From: an uncultured Prevotellaceae bacterium
Lineage (GTDB): Bacteria > Bacteroidota > Bacteroidia > Bacteroidales > Bacteroidaceae
Assembly (NCBI GenBank): GCA_937877625.1
Contig: CALFJG010000039.1
Span: forward strand, 35,696 to 99,695
Direction of reading: 5' to 3'
DNA: 64,000 nt
Shown one piece after another: positions 7,265-15,646 of this stretch (position 1 is its first letter; every line of letters starts with the position of its first letter). The position numbers and the translations under genes were made by a program. The notes below the pieces were generated by a model that had not been told where the DNA came from, did no database searches, and saw only the letters and a list, made by a program, of their open reading frames with translations.

Positions 7265-8293
7265 TCAGTCTTCATCGTAGGTGAAAGTGGTGAAGTAAGA
7301 GTAGGAACCTACTTGTGTAGCATTACCAACAGATTCTGAAACCAAACTAAAGTCTGTGTAGTTTGTCTCGTCAGCGTAACTACCGGCTATGTTGTTATAT
7401 AGATATTCGCCGTTATAAATATAAGAGAAACGCCAAACATAAGGAATTTTATTGCTGGCCTTGCCGAGCAGGTTCAAATAGAAGAAAGGAATGTTTAATT
7501 CGGATACAAACGGAATAGAAGTCATTCCCTCCCATTGTAGCGACGAGTTATCTATTTCGCTGTCCGATGAATAGTCAGCCATCCATATTTGTTTGAAAGT
7601 ATCATCTTCGTCTTGGCTTTCGTATGTAACCTTGTTGAGCGTGCCATCAGCCCATTCTAACGTGTAGGAATCGGTTCCTTCTAATTCATAAGGCTCGCCG
7701 TCTTCATAATACTCGGAAGAGGAGTATGTCTGAGTGTATGACGTTAGATAGCCGTCAACATAAGTGAAATTGTGTGAGGATTTGTTTCTTGCTGTTCCGT
7801 AGTTGATAGTTCCGTCATCGGATAGTGCCTCGTACGAATAGTCTTGTTCAATCTTCGAGATGTAACCATCTTCATTATAACTCACGCCGAGATTTATTTT
7901 TAGTCCGTTATCTATAGTAAGAACAACCAGATTGGGATTAGTGAAGTCAAATTCTGTATAATCGCCATCGCATACGCTTTCTATTTTTACCAAGTTGCGT
8001 GTGGCCTCATCGTAGATAAAGGTGTAGTCTATCTCTTCTTCATCATAATCGTCAAGGTCTCCTTTGCCGTTAATTTTGTGCTTGATTTGTTGGCTGAGAC
8101 TAGTGAGAAAGTGCATCAACTCATCGGAGCCGGAAAATTTGCCGGCGAGAGAATTCATTGAGCCTGTGCCAGCCGTGACATTGTTGGTAACGCTTTCGGG
8201 CGTGTTGCCGCCTTGGTCGGTGTCGTCATCGTCTTTATCGCTACAAGCCGTAACGACGAACGGAAGGGCTATTGCTGCGAACAACAAGAGCAT
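7265..8293 (-). CDS. Surface/outer-membrane lipoprotein, DUF4595-like
   Basis: A 342-residue predicted lipoprotein: hydrophobic stretch LLLFAAIALPFV, then lipobox VTAC followed by SDKDDDD, an acidic post-cysteine run often linked to surface export in Bacteroidota. The rest is rich in Tyr, Asp and Ser, with repeated Y-x-x-D-G-Y/T-L strands resembling DUF4595 beta-sheet lipoproteins. Function is unknown. The ATG at 8293 lacks the usual Lys-rich n-region. A better start, ATG at 8311-8313, reads MKK-like but is out of frame by one base, so a one-base deletion or sequence error near the start is likely. A minus-strand -7 box TACTTTTG lies at 8349-8356. Confidence 0.75.
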   Translation of the reverse strand: MLLLFAAIALPFVVTACSDKDDDDTDQGGNTPESVTNNVTAGTGSMNSLAGKFSGSDELMHFLTSLSQQIKHKINGKGDLDDYDEEEIDYTFIYDEATRNLVKIESVCDGDYTEFDFTNPNLVVLTIDNGLKINLGVSYNEDGYISKIEQDYSYEALSDDGTINYGTARNKSSHNFTYVDGYLTSYTQTYSSSEYYEDGEPYELEGTDSYTLEWADGTLNKVTYESQDEDDTFKQIWMADYSSDSEIDNSSLQWEGMTSIPFVSELNIPFFYLNLLGKASNKIPYVWRFSYIYNGEYLYNNIAGSYADETNYTDFSLVSESVGNATQVGSYSYFTTFTYDED

Positions 8294-8706
8294 CGTTTTG
8301 AATGATTCTTCATAATGATAAAGTGTTTAAGGATTGGATAAAACGCTGCAAAAGTATGTAAAATTTTCTTAAATCCGCGTTTCTAACGTTCGTTTTCAAC
8401 AGACGTTAACTCGACAAGGCAATGCCGAAGCAAGCTTCGCATTGCTCTTCTGGCTTAACGCAAAAGTTCGTCTTCACGGTGCGTGGTAAGATGCGCCACG
8501 ACGTACTACACGAAAGAAAAAAGTAGAAAGAGCAATGACAGAAAGAAACCTTAATGCTTTTCGTGTCGTACTTTTACCAATCAGCAGTAAGGCCAAGAAA
8601 TGTGGTGAAAACGCTGTCTAATTACCGAAATCACAGTATCTTTGTGCCTTGCAAGAGCTTTGACCTCTGCAAGATGCTGTTGGCAAATGCCACTTTACAT
8701 TTAGAT
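8294..8706. other. Divergent intergenic region with promoters and a hairpin
   Basis: It separates the leftward lipoprotein gene from mnmG. It contains the minus-strand -7 box at 8349-8356, a hairpin at 8419-8445 (GCAATGC and GAAGC arms around AA), and a plus-strand -7-like box TATCTTTG at 8637-8644 suited to mnmG. No gene was recognised. Confidence 0.6.
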
Positions 8707-10608
8707 ATGCCACACTCCCCCACCCCTTCTTTCTATACCTTGTCGCGCTACGACGTTGTCGTGGTGGGTGGTGGCCATGCGGGGTGCGAGGCTGCCTCTG
8801 CTGCGGCACGTATGGGGCAGGCGACGTGCTTAGTGACGCTCGACCTCAACAAACTCGCGCAGATGTCGTGCAATCCTGCGATTGGCGGCATAGCGAAAGG
8901 GCAGATAGTAAGAGAGATAGACGCGCTCGGTGGCCTCACCGGTGAGGTGACGGATGCCACCACAATACAATTCCGTATGCTTAACCGCTCAAAAGGTCCT
9001 GCAATGTGGAGTCCGCGAGCACAATGCGACCGTGCCAAGTTTATTCAGGCTTGGCGCGAGAGGCTTGAAGCCACGCCGCATCTTCATTTCCTGCAAGACG
9101 AAGTTGTGGAGGTTCTCACTGAGAACGGTTCTGTTTGTGGCGTGCGCACCATTTGGGGATTGGAACTTCGCGCCAAGGCTGTCATAATTACCGCCGGGAC
9201 TTTTCTTGGCGGACTAATGCACATAGGCCGTCGCACGCTACCGGGCGGACGAGCCGCCGAGCCTGCCGCAATGTTTCTTACCCGAAGTTTAGAACGCCTT
9301 GGTCTTCGCGCTTCACGAATGAAGACAGGCACACCTATGCGTATCGATCGCCGTAGCGTGCATTTAGAAGAGATGGACGTGGAACCCGGCGATAGCAACC
9401 CCGCTCAATTCTCTTTCCTTTCCGCTCCGCGCCCTCTGCCGCAGTTGCCGTGTTGGACGTGCTACACCAATGCTGCGACACATGCCGTCTTACAACGCGG
9501 CCTGCCGGATTCGCCACTCTATAACGGACAGATACAGAGTATCGGGCCGCGCTATTGTCCGAGCATAGAGACGAAAATCGTGACTTTCGCCAGCCGCGAC
9601 CACCACCCCTTGTTTCTTGAGCCAGAAGGCACGGACACACGCGAGATGTATCTCAATGGCTTCTCCTCCAGCCTCCCTGTAGAAATCCAGATAGAGGCAC
9701 TGCGCCAAATCCCTGCCTTTCGCGATGTGGAGATATACCGACCCGGTTATGCCATAGAGTATGACTTTTTCAATCCCATCGACCTCTTGCACACCTTAGA
9801 GAGCAAGCACGTGAGTGGACTCTTTTTGGCGGGACAGGTAAACGGCACCACGGGCTACGAGGAGGCCGCAGGGCAAGGCCTCGTAGCAGGTATCAATGCG
9901 GCGTTGCACATTCGTGGCGAAGCACCTTTTATCCTGCGCCGCGATGAGGCTTATATCGGCGTGTTGATAGATGATTTAGTGACTAAAGGCGTGGACGAAC
10001 CCTATCGTATGTTCACCTCGCGTGCCGAGTTTCGTATCCTCCTCCGTCAAGACAACGCTGATGCGCGCCTCACACCCTATGCCATTCGTTTCGGCTTAGC
10101 CACCGAGCAACGCCAGTCGCGCTTTGGTCAAAAGCAAACAGCCATCAGCGAAATAGTTTCCTATCTGAAAGAAACCACCGTTCGCCCCGACGAGGTGAAC
10201 GCTGTTCTTGAACAATGCGGCAGTGCTTCCCTGCAACGTGGGGCAAAAATTGCCGAGATCCTGCGCCGACCTGGCGTGTCGCTTTCGACGCTGTCCCAAG
10301 TCCTGCTCAATCTTCTTCAACTTATTGAAAAGCAAGGCGATGCAAAGTTTGAGGCAGCAGAGTCGGCAGAGGTCTTTGTAAAGTACGAGGGCTACATAGC
10401 TCGTGAGCGGACGGAGGCCGAGAAGATGAAACGCCTTGAGGATATAGTAATTCAAGACCATTTTGACTACGCCTCTGTTAAGAGTATTTCTACTGAGGGA
10501 CGCCAAAAACTCTCCGCAGTAAATCCGCGCACCATCGCTCAAGCCAGCCGTATTCCAGGTGTCTCCCCAAGCGACATTAGCGTGCTTCTTGTTCTTTGTG
10601 GGCGTTAG
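8707..10608 (+). CDS. mnmG: tRNA uridine-5-carboxymethylaminomethyl modification enzyme MnmG (GidA)
   Basis: A 633-residue FAD-dependent enzyme that with MnmE modifies U34 of certain tRNAs. The N-terminal dinucleotide-binding fold reads VVVVGGGHAGCEAA; MSCNPAIGGIAKG and RMLNRSKGPAMWSPRAQCDR are GidA family blocks, as are GTFLGG and GYAIEYDFFNP. The C-terminal helical domain carries KYEGYIARE and ends with ASRIPGVSPSDISVLL. The frame is open from 8554, but 8707 (MPHSPTPSFYTLSRYDVVVVGG) gives the usual length and follows the -7 box at 8637-8644; 8674 is the alternative. A parS-like site follows the stop directly. Confidence 0.96.
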   Translation: MPHSPTPSFYTLSRYDVVVVGGGHAGCEAASAAARMGQATCLVTLDLNKLAQMSCNPAIGGIAKGQIVREIDALGGLTGEVTDATTIQFRMLNRSKGPAMWSPRAQCDRAKFIQAWRERLEATPHLHFLQDEVVEVLTENGSVCGVRTIWGLELRAKAVIITAGTFLGGLMHIGRRTLPGGRAAEPAAMFLTRSLERLGLRASRMKTGTPMRIDRRSVHLEEMDVEPGDSNPAQFSFLSAPRPLPQLPCWTCYTNAATHAVLQRGLPDSPLYNGQIQSIGPRYCPSIETKIVTFASRDHHPLFLEPEGTDTREMYLNGFSSSLPVEIQIEALRQIPAFRDVEIYRPGYAIEYDFFNPIDLLHTLESKHVSGLFLAGQVNGTTGYEEAAGQGLVAGINAALHIRGEAPFILRRDEAYIGVLIDDLVTKGVDEPYRMFTSRAEFRILLRQDNADARLTPYAIRFGLATEQRQSRFGQKQTAISEIVSYLKETTVRPDEVNAVLEQCGSASLQRGAKIAEILRRPGVSLSTLSQVLLNLLQLIEKQGDAKFEAAESAEVFVKYEGYIARERTEAEKMKRLEDIVIQDHFDYASVKSISTEGRQKLSAVNPRTIAQASRIPGVSPSDISVLLVLCGR

Positions 10609-10624
10609 TGTTCCACGTGGAACA
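10609..10624. promoter_or_regulatory. parS: parS-type centromere site (ParB binding)
   Basis: TGTTCCACGTGGAACA is a perfect 16-bp palindrome starting on the base after the mnmG stop. It matches the conserved bacterial parS consensus (Bacillus TGTTTCACGTGAAACA; Pseudomonas form with TTCCACGTGGAA). ParB-CTP clamps load at such sites for origin segregation. No parA/parB genes are in the window. Confidence 0.85.
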
Positions 10625-10752
10625 ATTAAGAAAAGCGTTTTTCAAACATTTCTTTTGTTGAAGACAGTAGGGGGTGCAGGAACTGTTTGATAGAAGATTT
10701 TTCTTTGTTTGAGTTTCGTTTAATTATTTCCCATCTTATACAATCTCCATCA

Positions 10753-11286
10753 ATGGATAAACAATTTATTCTTGACAATCTGAGGAACATCCCAGATTAC
10801 CCTAAACCTGGTATCCAGTTTCAGGATGTCAGCACTGTTTTTAAGAATGCCCAATGCCTGTCTGTGCTTTCCGATGAGCTTTACCGTTTGTACAAGGACA
10901 AGGGTGTGACCAAGGTGGTCGGCATAGAGTCGCGCGGATTTGTACTCGGTGCTATTTTGGCAGCGCGCCTCGGTGCAGGGTTTGTGATGTGTAGGAAACC
11001 GGGTAAACTTCCGGGTATGACGCGCAAGGCATCTTATATGAAAGAATACGGCTACGACTGCATAGAACTCCACGACGATGCCATCACGAACGACGATGTG
11101 GTGCTTATCCACGACGACCTCTTGGCTACGGGTGGTTCTATGCTTGCCGCTTGTCAGTTGGTGCGTTCCTTTAATCCGCGTAGCGTGTTCGTGAACTTTA
11201 TCTTAGAACTCCGTATGGAGGGCTTGCAAGGACGCGAAGCACTCAAGGACGAAGATGTCTCGGTGTTGTTAGAAGTTTCGCGCTAA
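10753..11286 (+). CDS. apt: Adenine phosphoribosyltransferase
   Basis: A 177-residue cytoplasmic purine salvage enzyme that joins adenine and PRPP to give AMP. IPDYPKPGIQFQDVSTVF is the Apt N-terminal block, ESRGFVLGAILAARLGAGFV follows, and the PRPP loop is VLIHDDLLATGGSM. The ATG at 10753 gives the family's standard N-terminus; an in-frame TTG at 10687 would add 22 atypical residues. It lies between mnmG and uvrC, 24 bases before uvrC, as in other Bacteroidales. Confidence 0.96.
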   Translation: MDKQFILDNLRNIPDYPKPGIQFQDVSTVFKNAQCLSVLSDELYRLYKDKGVTKVVGIESRGFVLGAILAARLGAGFVMCRKPGKLPGMTRKASYMKEYGYDCIELHDDAITNDDVVLIHDDLLATGGSMLAACQLVRSFNPRSVFVNFILELRMEGLQGREALKDEDVSVLLEVSR

Positions 11287-11310
11287 ATAGCCTTTTCTTT
11301 TTTGCCTTTT

Positions 11311-13134
11311 ATGAAGCCAGACACTAAACCACGTCTGATGGAAATCGTCCGCAACCTACCCGAAAGTCCGGGTAGTTATCAGTATGTGGACGAGAGAGGC
11401 ACAATTATCTACGTAGGTAAGGCCAAAAACCTGCGCCGCCGTGTCGCTTCTTATTTCGTTAAAGAACAGGTGTCGGCTAAGACGCGGTTGCTCGTTTCTA
11501 AAATTTGTGACATTCGTTACGTTGTGGTCAAAACAGAGGCTGATGCCTTGCTTCTGGAAAACAGCTTAATCAAACAATACAAGCCGAAGTACAATGTATT
11601 ATTGAAGGACGACAAAACCTATCCCAGTATTGCCGTGAGCCAAGAATACCTGCCGCGTATTTTTAAGACGCGCGACCGCAGCAGGCGCGGAGCGCAATAC
11701 TTTGGGCCTTATAGCCACGTCCCTACGCTTTACGCCCTTCTGGATCTCTGCCGCGAGCTCTATCATCCGCGCCCGTGTCACAAGGCGTTAACGCGCGAGG
11801 GCGTGGAGCAGGGGAAGTACGACGTGTGTTTGGAATACCATCTTCATCGTTGCCTCGCGCCGTGCACAGGTCGGCAGTCGCACCAGGACTATTTGCAGTC
11901 CATTGAGCAATGTCGCGAAATTCTGAAAGGCAATGTGGCAGGCGTGGCGCGTTGCTTGCGCGAGCGTATGGAGCGTTTGGCAGAGGAACTCCGTTTTGAA
12001 GAGGCAGAACAGGTGAAGCGACAGTTGTTCGCCATTACGTCCTATAAGGAGAAGAGCGAAGTTGTTTCCGCCACGCTCCACAACCTTGATGTCTTTAACA
12101 TAGAGAGCGACGAGCGCACGGCATACGTCAATTTCCTTCACGTCACGGCGGGGGCTATCACACAGGCTTTTACCTTTGAGTACAAGAAGAAGCTTGAGGA
12201 GACCGATGCCGAACTCCTCGCGTTGGCTATAGTGGAGATGCGCTCCCGTTATGGGAGTGAGGCAAAGGAAGTCGTGGTGCCTTTCCCCGTAGATCTGCCC
12301 GAGGACATCGCTCAGCAAACAGTGCCGCAAAAAGGTGATAAACGCAAACTTTTGGAGCTTTCTCATCTCAACGTAAAGCAGTATAAGTTCGACCGGCTTA
12401 AGCAAGCCGAGAAGCTCAATCCCGAACAAAAGGCCGTGCGCCTGATGAAAGAGATACAGCACGACCTTTCGTTGCCCACCCTCCCCTATCGTATAGAACT
12501 CTTCGATAACTCTAATATCAGCGGTTCTGATGCCGTGGCGGTGTGTGTGGTATTTGAGCGCCTCAAACCTGCTAAGCGTTTCTATCGTAAGTACAACATT
12601 AAAACCGTTGTAGGCCCTGACGACTACGCTTCTATGCGCGAGGTGGTGCATCGTCGCTATTCACGCCTCCGCGATGAGGGCGAGCGCCTGCCCGACTTGA
12701 TTATTGCCGATGGCGGGCGCGGACAGATGGAGTCGATACGCGTTATTGTGGAGGACGAGTTAGGACTGAAAATTCCCGTGGCGGGACTTGCTAAGGACGA
12801 CCGCCACCGCACACGCGAACTCCTCTACGGCACACCACCCCTTACCGTGGGAATGAAGGCCGATAGCCAACTTTTTCGCACGCTCACCGCTATGCAAGAT
12901 GAGGTTCACCGATTTGCCATCACTTTCCACCGTGAGAAACGCAGCAAACGTCAGCGTGCCAGTGCCCTCGACCAAATACCTGGCATCGGCGAGCGAACCA
13001 AGGAAATCCTCCTTAAGCGTTTTGGCAGCGTAAAGCGCATACGCGAGGCCACAGAAGCACAGTTGCAAGATGTCATCGGTGCGAAGCGCGGCACCGCTTT
13101 GTTTGAAAACCTGCGAAAAGCTGCACAGGAATAA
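11311..13134 (+). CDS. uvrC: UvrABC excinuclease subunit C
   Basis: A 607-residue nuclease that makes both incisions in nucleotide excision repair. The N-terminal GIY-YIG domain is seen as SPGSYQYVDERGTIIYVGKA with KNLRRRV; the UVR helix pair lies around residue 200-235 (RLAEELRFEEAEQVKRQL). The RNase H-like 3'-side of the protein has IELFDNSNISGSDAVAVCVVF and LIIADGGRGQ with catalytic acids, and the C-terminal HhH region reads LDQIPGIGERTKEILLKRFGS. The ATG at 11311 was chosen over an in-frame TTG three codons upstream. uvrA and mfd are in the same window. Confidence 0.97.
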   Translation: MKPDTKPRLMEIVRNLPESPGSYQYVDERGTIIYVGKAKNLRRRVASYFVKEQVSAKTRLLVSKICDIRYVVVKTEADALLLENSLIKQYKPKYNVLLKDDKTYPSIAVSQEYLPRIFKTRDRSRRGAQYFGPYSHVPTLYALLDLCRELYHPRPCHKALTREGVEQGKYDVCLEYHLHRCLAPCTGRQSHQDYLQSIEQCREILKGNVAGVARCLRERMERLAEELRFEEAEQVKRQLFAITSYKEKSEVVSATLHNLDVFNIESDERTAYVNFLHVTAGAITQAFTFEYKKKLEETDAELLALAIVEMRSRYGSEAKEVVVPFPVDLPEDIAQQTVPQKGDKRKLLELSHLNVKQYKFDRLKQAEKLNPEQKAVRLMKEIQHDLSLPTLPYRIELFDNSNISGSDAVAVCVVFERLKPAKRFYRKYNIKTVVGPDDYASMREVVHRRYSRLRDEGERLPDLIIADGGRGQMESIRVIVEDELGLKIPVAGLAKDDRHRTRELLYGTPPLTVGMKADSQLFRTLTAMQDEVHRFAITFHREKRSKRQRASALDQIPGIGERTKEILLKRFGSVKRIREATEAQLQDVIGAKRGTALFENLRKAAQE

Positions 13135-13235
13135 AAGAAAACCACTATTTTTGCCAGCAAATTATATGTTGCAACGTAGCGGACGGCTGTTGCGTGAGAC
13201 ACTTTCCTATTCTAACCTCTCCCCTACCCCATCCT

Positions 13236-13688
13236 ATGCGCACCGTTATCCAACGCGTACAGTCGGCAAGCGTATCTATCGCAGGAGATGTCGTGGCTAT
13301 GATAGACAAAGGCCTGCTTGTGTTGCTCGGCGTACAGCCCGACGACACCGATGATGATGCTGCTTGGCTCGCTGCCAAAATTGCACGCTTGCGTGTCTTC
13401 GATGATGCCAACGGAGTGATGAACCGAAGTGTGCAGGACGCTGGTGGCGACATCCTTGTGGTGAGCCAGTTTACACTGATGGCTTCTACAAAAAAGGGAA
13501 ACAGACCCTCTTATATCCGCGCAGCAAGTCCAGAAATTGCCGTACCCCTCTACGAACGTTTCACGTGGTTGTTGAGTAAAGAGACAGGCAAACCCATTCC
13601 TACCGGTCGTTTTGGCGCAGATATGAAAGTGTCGCTGGTGAACGATGGACCTGTAACGATTTGCATAGACACGAAGAATAAAGAATAG
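13236..13688 (+). CDS. dtd: D-aminoacyl-tRNA deacylase
   Basis: A 150-residue cytoplasmic proofreading enzyme that hydrolyses D-aminoacyl-tRNA (and Gly-tRNAAla). MRTVIQRVQSASVSI is the family start; the active-site motifs SQFTLMAS and NDGPVT are present. The ATG at 13236 fits the family; an open upstream extension of 14 codons has no similarity. A -7-like box TATTTTTG lies at 13146-13153. The next gene begins 9 bases after the stop, so the two are probably co-transcribed. Confidence 0.96.
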   Translation: MRTVIQRVQSASVSIAGDVVAMIDKGLLVLLGVQPDDTDDDAAWLAAKIARLRVFDDANGVMNRSVQDAGGDILVVSQFTLMASTKKGNRPSYIRAASPEIAVPLYERFTWLLSKETGKPIPTGRFGADMKVSLVNDGPVTICIDTKNKE

Positions 13689-13697
13689 CCCCCTACG

Positions 13698-14021
13698 ATG
13701 ACTCTACAAGAAGCCCAGCAGCGCGTTGATGCTTGGATAAAGCAATACGGTGTGCGCTATTTCAGTGAACTGACTAATATGGCTTGCCTCACCGAAGAGG
13801 TAGGTGAACTGGCGCGCGTCGTAGCTCGTCGTTACGGCGACCAGAGTGCCAAGCCTGACGAGCATCTTAGTCTCGCTGAGGAGTTAGCCGATGTACTATG
13901 GGTGCTTATCTGTCTGGCCAATCAAACGGGTGTGGATATCAATGACGCACTTGAGAAGTCCTTTGCCAAAAAGACGGAGCGCGATGCACTACGTCATAAG
14001 CACAATCCTAAGCTCCAGTAA
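13698..14021 (+). CDS. MazG-like nucleotide pyrophosphohydrolase
   Basis: A 107-residue all-alpha NTP-PPase domain protein. The metal-binding pattern is visible as CLTEEVGELARVVARRYG and later SLAEELADVLWVLICLAN (ExxE and ExxD pairs). Such short single-domain forms are house-cleaning enzymes for non-canonical nucleotides; the substrate here is unknown. It sits between dtd and deoC in a run of nucleotide and tRNA quality genes. Confidence 0.92.
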   Translation: MTLQEAQQRVDAWIKQYGVRYFSELTNMACLTEEVGELARVVARRYGDQSAKPDEHLSLAEELADVLWVLICLANQTGVDINDALEKSFAKKTERDALRHKHNPKLQ

Positions 14022-14090
14022 AATCCCCCACCCTATCCGAAAAATAAGCGGCGAGAGAGTTTCGCCCGTCTAATATCTAAATACGACATT

Positions 14091-15020
14091 ATGCACGACC
14101 ACAATCACGACCACTGTCAATGCCACAGCGAACATCCCCAGGACAAGTATCAACAAGCCTTTGCGAAACACGACCTGCACCTCCACGATGAGATTGTCAC
14201 CGAGCAGGTGCGTCGCCTCGTGGCTGAGAATAGTGCCAAGTACGACACACCCGAAGTTATGCGCCAGTTGCTTGCTGCCGTAGAACTTACCACGCTAAAA
14301 GTCACCGACAGCAGCGAGAGCGTCCTTGCTCTCGTTGAGCGCGTCAACAAATTCTACGCCGAACGTCCTGATGTGCCGCCAATAGCCACCATTTGTGTCT
14401 ATCCGCGTTTTGCTAAGATAGTGAGCCAGAGCCTTGAGGTAGAGCAGACGGCGGCCTGTGTAGTGAGCGGTGCCTTTCCCAGTTCGCAAACGTTTGCAGA
14501 GGTAAAAACCGTTGAGACGGCTCTTGCCGTCCACGACGGAGCAGAAGAGGTGGACTGTGTGCTAAGCGTAGGTGCTTTCCTAAGCGGTGACTACGAAACG
14601 TGTGCCGATGAAATAAGCGAGCTAAAAGCGGCGTGTGACGGACGTCCTCTGAAAGTTATACTTGAGACCGGCGCACTACAAACGGCACATAATATCAAAA
14701 AGGCCGCCGTCTTAGCTATCTATGCAGGGGCTGACTTCATTAAGACAAGCACAGGCAAAATATCTCCGGCCGCTACGCCCGAGGCGGCTCTTGTGATGTG
14801 CCAAGCCATACGTGAGTACTACCAGCAGACCGGCACACGTATTGGTTTCAAAGCCGCTGGCGGCTTGCAAACCGTGGACGATGCGTTGACTTACTATACC
14901 ATTGTGAGAGAAATCTTGGGAGAAGAGTGGATAAGGGACGGTTTGTTCCGTCTCGGTACCAGTCGATTGGCCAACCTGCTTGTGCAGCGCGTCACCCAAG
15001 AGGACATAAAGCCTTTCTAA
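14091..15020 (+). CDS. deoC: Deoxyribose-phosphate aldolase with His-rich N-terminal tail
   Basis: A 309-residue TIM-barrel aldolase that cleaves 2-deoxyribose-5-phosphate to glyceraldehyde-3-phosphate and acetaldehyde in deoxynucleoside catabolism. The Schiff-base lysine is in GADFIKTSTGK, with the supporting aspartate in EEVDCVLSVGAFLSGD and lysine in IGFKAAGGL. It is the longer class of about 300 residues. The first 15 residues, MHDHNHDHCQCHSEH, are unusually rich in His, Asp and Cys and could bind metal, which is inference. No closer start with a normal N-terminus is evident. Confidence 0.95.
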   Translation: MHDHNHDHCQCHSEHPQDKYQQAFAKHDLHLHDEIVTEQVRRLVAENSAKYDTPEVMRQLLAAVELTTLKVTDSSESVLALVERVNKFYAERPDVPPIATICVYPRFAKIVSQSLEVEQTAACVVSGAFPSSQTFAEVKTVETALAVHDGAEEVDCVLSVGAFLSGDYETCADEISELKAACDGRPLKVILETGALQTAHNIKKAAVLAIYAGADFIKTSTGKISPAATPEAALVMCQAIREYYQQTGTRIGFKAAGGLQTVDDALTYYTIVREILGEEWIRDGLFRLGTSRLANLLVQRVTQEDIKPF

Positions 15021-15039
15021 TTTCCTAAAACGTTTTCAC

Positions 15040-15534
15040 ATGGAACGCTATAGCATTTTACTTTTTACCGTTTTTTCGTTGTTTTTGTGTGCCTGCGGGG
15101 GAAAAACAGAGCCTTCAGCCCAAACGTCTGACACCTTAAACAACCCCGACCGCTTTATCGGCGAGTCGGAGGCTGACATTGCTGCGGCAGATAGCCTCAC
15201 GTTCGCCAACTTCACCGATGCCGTAGCAGCCTTTGCACCGGCCGAGGAAGTCATCGGTGTGTGGTGTCATGAGGCGGGCGGACAACCGAAAATTTACTAT
15301 GTTATCTATAGAAAAGATGGTATGAACTGGCTGCGTCCCGTTTATGTTGAAGATACGAATTTCCGTGTTGCCGACGACAAACAGTCCGTCCAACTCAAAC
15401 GCATTAACGTGGTAGAATTTTCCGATATGCAGAACGGCGGAGGGTATAGGCTTACCGATAGCACGCTCGTTGTTTACGATGAATTCAACTATGCCGAGGA
15501 ACTCGGAAAGCGCGTTTTCAATTGGAATGAATAG
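15040..15534 (+). CDS. Small predicted lipoprotein of unknown function
   Basis: A 164-residue protein with a typical lipoprotein signal: short n-region MERY, hydrophobic LLFTVFSLFL, then lipobox LCAC followed by GGKTEP. The mature part has a low-complexity linker (to about residue 55) and a compact domain with VIGVWCHEAGG, IYYVIYRKDG and YRLTDSTLVVYDE, compatible with a small beta-barrel lipocalin-like fold, but I do not recognise a family. It starts 19 bases after deoC and ends before a strong hairpin. Outer or inner membrane anchoring is inferred only from the signal. Confidence 0.75.
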   Translation: MERYSILLFTVFSLFLCACGGKTEPSAQTSDTLNNPDRFIGESEADIAAADSLTFANFTDAVAAFAPAEEVIGVWCHEAGGQPKIYYVIYRKDGMNWLRPVYVEDTNFRVADDKQSVQLKRINVVEFSDMQNGGGYRLTDSTLVVYDEFNYAEELGKRVFNWNE

Positions 15535-15579
15535 CACGCAGGAAGTCTCCTATCCGTTCGTTTGAGAGTTGCATAGTAT

Positions 15580-15635
15580 CTTGATAAAACTAAGTCCGAT
15601 TGATTTTAGGGTCAATCGGACTTAGTTTTATCAAG
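15580..15635. terminator. 24-bp perfect hairpin between convergent genes (single-unit form of the TTGATTTT palindrome family)
   Basis: Arms 15580-15603 and 15612-15635 are perfectly complementary over 24 bp (CTTGATAAAACTAAGTCCG and its complement at the outside) with the 8-base loop TTTTAGGG. The stem contains CGATTGATTTT, the core of the arrays at 4079 and 59362. Its position between the converging lipoprotein and prenyl synthase genes fits a bidirectional terminator. Confidence 0.85.
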
Positions 15636-15646
15636 GTCTCATCTAT

